Source: Gnetum montanum (Eukaryota; Streptophyta; Gnetopsida; Gnetales; Gnetaceae). Taken from it: 64,000 bases of DNA. The stretch's first letter is position 1. Each line of letters starts with the position of its first letter. The position numbers and the translations under genes are program-made. A model generated the notes under the pieces. That model worked only from the letters and a program-made list of their open reading frames with translations, was not told the origin of the DNA and ran no database searches. Below are positions 60,331-64,000 of this stretch, in pieces. The DNA lies in assembly GCA_015680685.1 (NCBI GenBank), contig MNCI01004329.1, forward strand, positions 56,469 to 120,468. Direction: 5' to 3'.

Positions 60331-62018
60331 TGAAACACCACTAAAATTTCATGTTGGGATCTTCATTCTCTAATTTGGGACAAGGACTCATTGCAAATGT
60401 GAGATACATTGTTTGTAATCTACAATCTTGCATACTTTAGCTTTTTGTGGTAAAAAATGCTCCAAAAGTTATTATTTCCTTGTTCCCCAACTAGAAATAG
60501 GTATCCCATGTCTATGTTTGGGCTTGGAAAGCCAAAAATGCCTTCGGAATGTCAAAAAATTGACATTTTCATGAGTTTTTGTAGGGGTATAGCTTCAACT
60601 ACCCTAGAGCAATTTTCAATAATCACTAGAAGTATACTTTTAGTAGTCATAGTTGTTATAGCCAATGTAGTCACCACCAAGACCTAGAAAAAGTACAACA
60701 ATGGGATTGTTGGAATTTTCAGTTTTCCAACAACACCTAATGTAGTTATTCCAATTTAACAATGGCTAGCGTAGATAGCTTTCACCACTAGGCATAGCAC
60801 TTTTCAATGGATCACACCATTTTTGTAGTTCCCAACACTTGTCCTATTTTCCAACACCTCCAATGTAGTCAAAAAAGCCTTTTTTCTATTTATGATAAAT
60901 GTATGGCTTTTTGGATATATTCTATTTCTGATTTACCATAAATGGTAACTACGCTAACAATGGTTAGTAGACTACACTGATGATAGTTAGTAGACTACAT
61001 TGGCAGTAGTTAGCGAAATGCACTGGCAGTAGTTAGCGAAATATGTTGATGGTAGTCAGCAAACTACGTTGAGCAAACTATGTTGATGGTAGTCAGTGAA
61101 CTACGCTAAGTAGACTATGCTAATAGTAGTTAGCGGACTATGCTAATAGTAGTTAGTGGACTATGTTTACTAAAGTAATCATTGTAAATCCTTAATCAAC
61201 GACAATCTATTAGTAATCAATGATAGTCAATGACAAACCCAAAAATGACAACCCTAACCCTATAAAAATCCAACATTAACACCATTTTCAAGTTCCAAAT
61301 TTTGGCAATTCTAACCTTTGGTATTTTTAGCATCCTATATAGCAATTCTGAGCATTTTGGCATTTCAAAAATCATTTTGCATTAATAGAATTTCCCATTT
61401 CTAGCCATCACAACCCATTGTAGTGGTTACCACCTCATTTGGTAGTAGAAACTAGGACTATGCTAGGCATAGAAGCTCCCATGTGGTTTCCATTACTCCA
61501 AACGTGCAACACCAATTCCATTTTCGTTTTGCAAATCTAGTGGAAACCAATGAAAAGCCACAGAAAACTAGAGCGAGGGAGAAACTGGATTGTGAAGGCA
61601 ACCTTCTCCAATGGTCTTCAAGCTTCAATGAGCAATTCCTTGTGCCCGTAGGCATATAGCCTTATACTATGAACCCACTTCTTTTTATCTTTTTTATAAA
61701 AATTTTCTTGTTTATGCTATGCAAATTTTTGGTTTCCATTTCATTTCTTCATCCACTTTTATAACTGTAATTATGTTTCCATTTTTGTTTAGCTAGATCC
61801 ATCTACGTTTTCATTTTTTTTTTGTGATTTCATTTACAAATCTGTCTACATTTCCACAGCCATTTCCATTTTACGTTTTCTAAGTCCCTAGGTGATTGAC
61901 AAGACCATCCAAGGCACAATGAATCCCATTTTTCAGAGGCCCTTGGGATTTGGATTTAAGACTGTTCTGGTGCTTGGATCTTTCAATTTTCCCAATCTAG
62001 CAACCAAGATTTCTAGCA
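60331..62018 (+). repeat. AD 3' LTR
   Basis: The start TGAAACACCACTAAAATTTC matches the E LTR start. A block AAGTCCCT then AGACCATCCAAGGCAC near 61890 matches the E LTR end region (AAGTCCCT, AGACCATTCAAGGCAC). U3 holds GTAGTC and GACTAC repeats at 60955-61160. CCTATAAAAATCC near 61260 is a likely TATA box. The right end is placed at TCTAGCA near 62002-62018 and is uncertain by some bases. Its partner LTR lies outside the window. Confidence 0.65.
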
Positions 62019-62559
62019 CCAACAAGACTTATGAAAGGAATACCTAAAAATGATACTAGTTGATCTTCTAATAACTTTCTTCATTGTCTTCGTTTTCTTC
62101 AAGCTATTTCTATTTCTAGTTCTTCATTTCTTAAACAGATGTGGAAGACATGGTGCAAGCTTAGTAAATATTAAAATTACAATCATATTACAGTTTCATA
62201 AGATATACTTAAGCAAATTAACTCATAATGGCTTCCTTTTAATGAAGAAGGTAAGCCTACCAATGCATCTAGGTTGTGTACTACTTGGAGCAAATTTGGT
62301 ATCATCATAGTTTCTTATCTACGTATGCATGATAGATGGATTACTTGGAATAAAGCCTCTAGCCTCTATGGTTTAAATAGAAAGAGAAAAATTAATTTCT
62401 AATCTTGAGAATTCATTCAAAGTTAATAACAAATTGGAATAGGTTTTTCCAGAGTTTTTTTTTTTTTTTTTTGGAAAGATGGTAGATCATGTTTTTCCTT
62501 TTAATTCAAAAGTTTCTTACAAGAGTATTACAAAGAATAATTTTATTTATAAAAAATTT
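62019..62559. other. Flank to the right of AD
   Basis: No supportable gene. The frame at 62050-62310 is hydrophobic at the start and has no recognised domain. A run of 17-20 T lies near 62455-62474. Confidence 0.4.
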
Positions 62560-62810
62560 AATAAGGCCTAAAAATGAAATTATCATGGTAAATTTGGATG
62601 AGAAAAATGAAAAATGTTTAAAGAGCTCATATATTTCCTAAAATTCATTTTTTATGGTGTCTAATTCATCAAGGTCTTCATATCAACACTTATTTGAAAC
62701 ATATGAAAAATATTTTTCCTCCATTGCCTCTTTATAGAAGTGAAGACTCATTTTCTCCTATTTTTTAGTGTCATTTTATTCCATATGCTTGGAAATAAAC
62801 ATCTAGAGTT
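62560..62810 (+). pseudogene. Possible non-LTR (LINE) reverse transcriptase zinc-binding remnant
   Basis: Across a frame change the translation gives FPKIHFLWCLIHQGL and LPLYRSEDSFSPIF, then CHFIPYAW. The order P-K-x-x-F-L-W, then a region like C-P-L-C with S-E-x-x, then H-x-F-x-x-C and Trp, resembles the zinc-binding tail of plant LINE enzymes. Several of the Cys and His are lost, so the call is weak. Confidence 0.3.
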
Positions 62811-64000
62811 TGAAATAGCTTTTAACCAAGCATTAATGGAGTCATTATTGATGATCAACCTACTTCATCTACTTCCTTTCTTTACATTTGGAATTATCTT
62901 CTTCTAATTGTTATCTACTCAATTTGCAAGCTTTAATATGCAGTTATTTTCTAGCAGTAAGAGCATAACTATGACCTCTTTTTAGAGGTCAAATAGTAAA
63001 TTCTAATACTTACAACTTTAGGCAAAAATTCTTCTAGTGAAAGCTAAATAATTAATTTGTTTTCTATAATATTAATTTCTTTTTTGTTTTAGAGGCTCAA
63101 GGATAAGAAGGTTTTAGCTTTTATTACTATTTATTCTTAATTTTTTAGTTATCTCTTTAGAAAGAGTCTTCTTGTTCTCTTTACAAGAAACCCATTAGTA
63201 AGAATTAAAAACTTGTGAGTGAAGGACAAGTCCTAATCCTTTTCCTACCTAGAGGGAAGGGTTTTAGGATTGGTTGTAAGGATGAAAATATAAAAACACA
63301 TCTCCAAAACAATGGGGCTTTTTCTTTAGACTCTTTTTTTGATGATCTAATGTACTCTGAATTTTTTAATATTATTATTTATTTTTTTGAGGTTTGAAAC
63401 CCCCCTCTATCCTAAGAAACTATCAACTTCCCTCTTTACTAATAAGTTAACTAACCACCTTTGTAATAAACTAACTAGTCATATTCCTTCCTCTTCCTTA
63501 CCAACACTTTAATAAACTAACAACCTAATCTTTTTCCCTTTCACAACCTAACAAAATAATAATGTAACATTGCTTATGTACATCCCCCAACCCTAAATAT
63601 ATATATACCCCTACCCCTATATCCTCACAAACTATCAATCTCTCTTTATACTAACCTAACATCTTCCAACTAAACAATTGGAACAATTTTGAATAATCAT
63701 TAAGGTAGTCTATAATAATTAGAAGAAACCACCTAAACTAATAGAATATGTGCTAATCTAGTTTCCAAAATTTAAAGGATATATACCAACTTCTACATTT
63801 GTCAAACCTGGGTAAATAAACTTTATTCTATTTTAAAAAATTCAAGTTCAAAAAATAAATTAAATCTAAATTTCTATGTTATAATAGGTACTAATACCAC
63901 TAATTGAACATGAGAGATTTAGATAACTGTTTTTCAAACTAGCTTAGGATATGACAATACATAAAGCACAAGTATTAACATTATAGATATTGGAACATAG
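62811..64000. other. Right end of window, no gene seen
   Basis: AT-rich sequence with short frames only, for example 63215-63397. CCCCTA-rich stretches near 63595-63635 hold ATATATATA. No domain, RNA gene or repeat that I can name. Confidence 0.4.

Larger units (their letters stand above)
340..62018 (+). mobile_element. Outer Tat-type Ty3/gypsy element AD, interrupted by B, C and E
   Basis: Four separated pieces form one element on the plus strand: gag end and protease (340-992 and 13830-14249), an antisense gene (14929-19942), a palindromic array (20330-23168 and 37006-38230), and pol from the pre-RT region to integrase (38810-41782 and 58808-59231), then tail repeats, polypurine tract and 3' LTR. 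The order is the same as in element E, which is intact enough to serve as a guide. The protease frame is recovered when B and one target copy are removed, and the integrase frame when E and one target copy are removed. The array continues across C. The 5' LTR and most of gag are not in the window. The right end is approximate. Confidence 0.8.

Noticed and set aside
62455-62474. T run as the poly(A) tail of a minus-strand LINE
   Set aside because: The possible LINE remnant nearby reads on the plus strand, and no minus-strand coding segment adjoins the run.

Overview
The window looks like heterochromatic, gene-poor DNA of a plant with a very large genome. A gymnosperm (conifer-like) source is my best guess. 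The reasons are kilobase-scale, old and mutated Ty3/gypsy elements of the Tat and Athila lineages nested in each other, a Penelope-like element, and no host gene. The species cannot be fixed from the sequence. No rRNA, tRNA or CRISPR array was seen. Nearly every open frame is a fragment of a decayed retroelement protein.

Layout: one outer Tat-type element, here called AD (+ strand), runs from before base 340 to about 62018 and carries all the other insertions. (1) Bases 1-339 are the start of an Athila-like LTR on the minus strand that runs off the left edge. (2) AD gag end and protease lie at 340-992 and 13830-14249, split by element B. (3) Element B (993-13824, minus) is a complete but dead gypsy element with 2.9 kb LTRs and the order gag-protease-extra RNase H-reverse transcriptase-RNase H-integrase. 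(4) An AD gene that reads against its host element occupies 14929-19942 (minus). (5) A tandem array of roughly 190-bp units with an inner palindrome spans 20330-23168 and 37006-38230. (6) Element C (23174-37000, plus), an Athila element with a perfect 5-bp target duplication, splits that array; C itself holds a head-to-head palindrome of two Penelope-like elements (24060-28545). (7) AD reverse transcriptase to integrase lies at 38810-41782 and 58808-59231. (8) Element E (41783-58807, minus), about 17 kb and of the same family as AD, sits inside the AD integrase in opposite orientation. (9) AD tail repeats, polypurine tract and 3' LTR follow at 59260-62018. (10) The right flank holds a possible non-LTR remnant and otherwise nothing recognisable.

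Main result: AD and E both carry, between protease and reverse transcriptase, the same multi-exon gene on the strand opposite to gag-pol. The two copies share a similar first exon, a conserved GT-AG intron position and several conserved blocks. An intron-bearing gene can survive retrotransposition only if it is antisense to the genomic RNA, which fits. I do not recognise its function. Other points of note are the Penelope palindrome, palindrome clusters upstream of the TATA box in unrelated LTRs, and the palindromic satellite.

All homology statements come from reading the translations and comparing copies by eye. No alignment, tree or database search was run.
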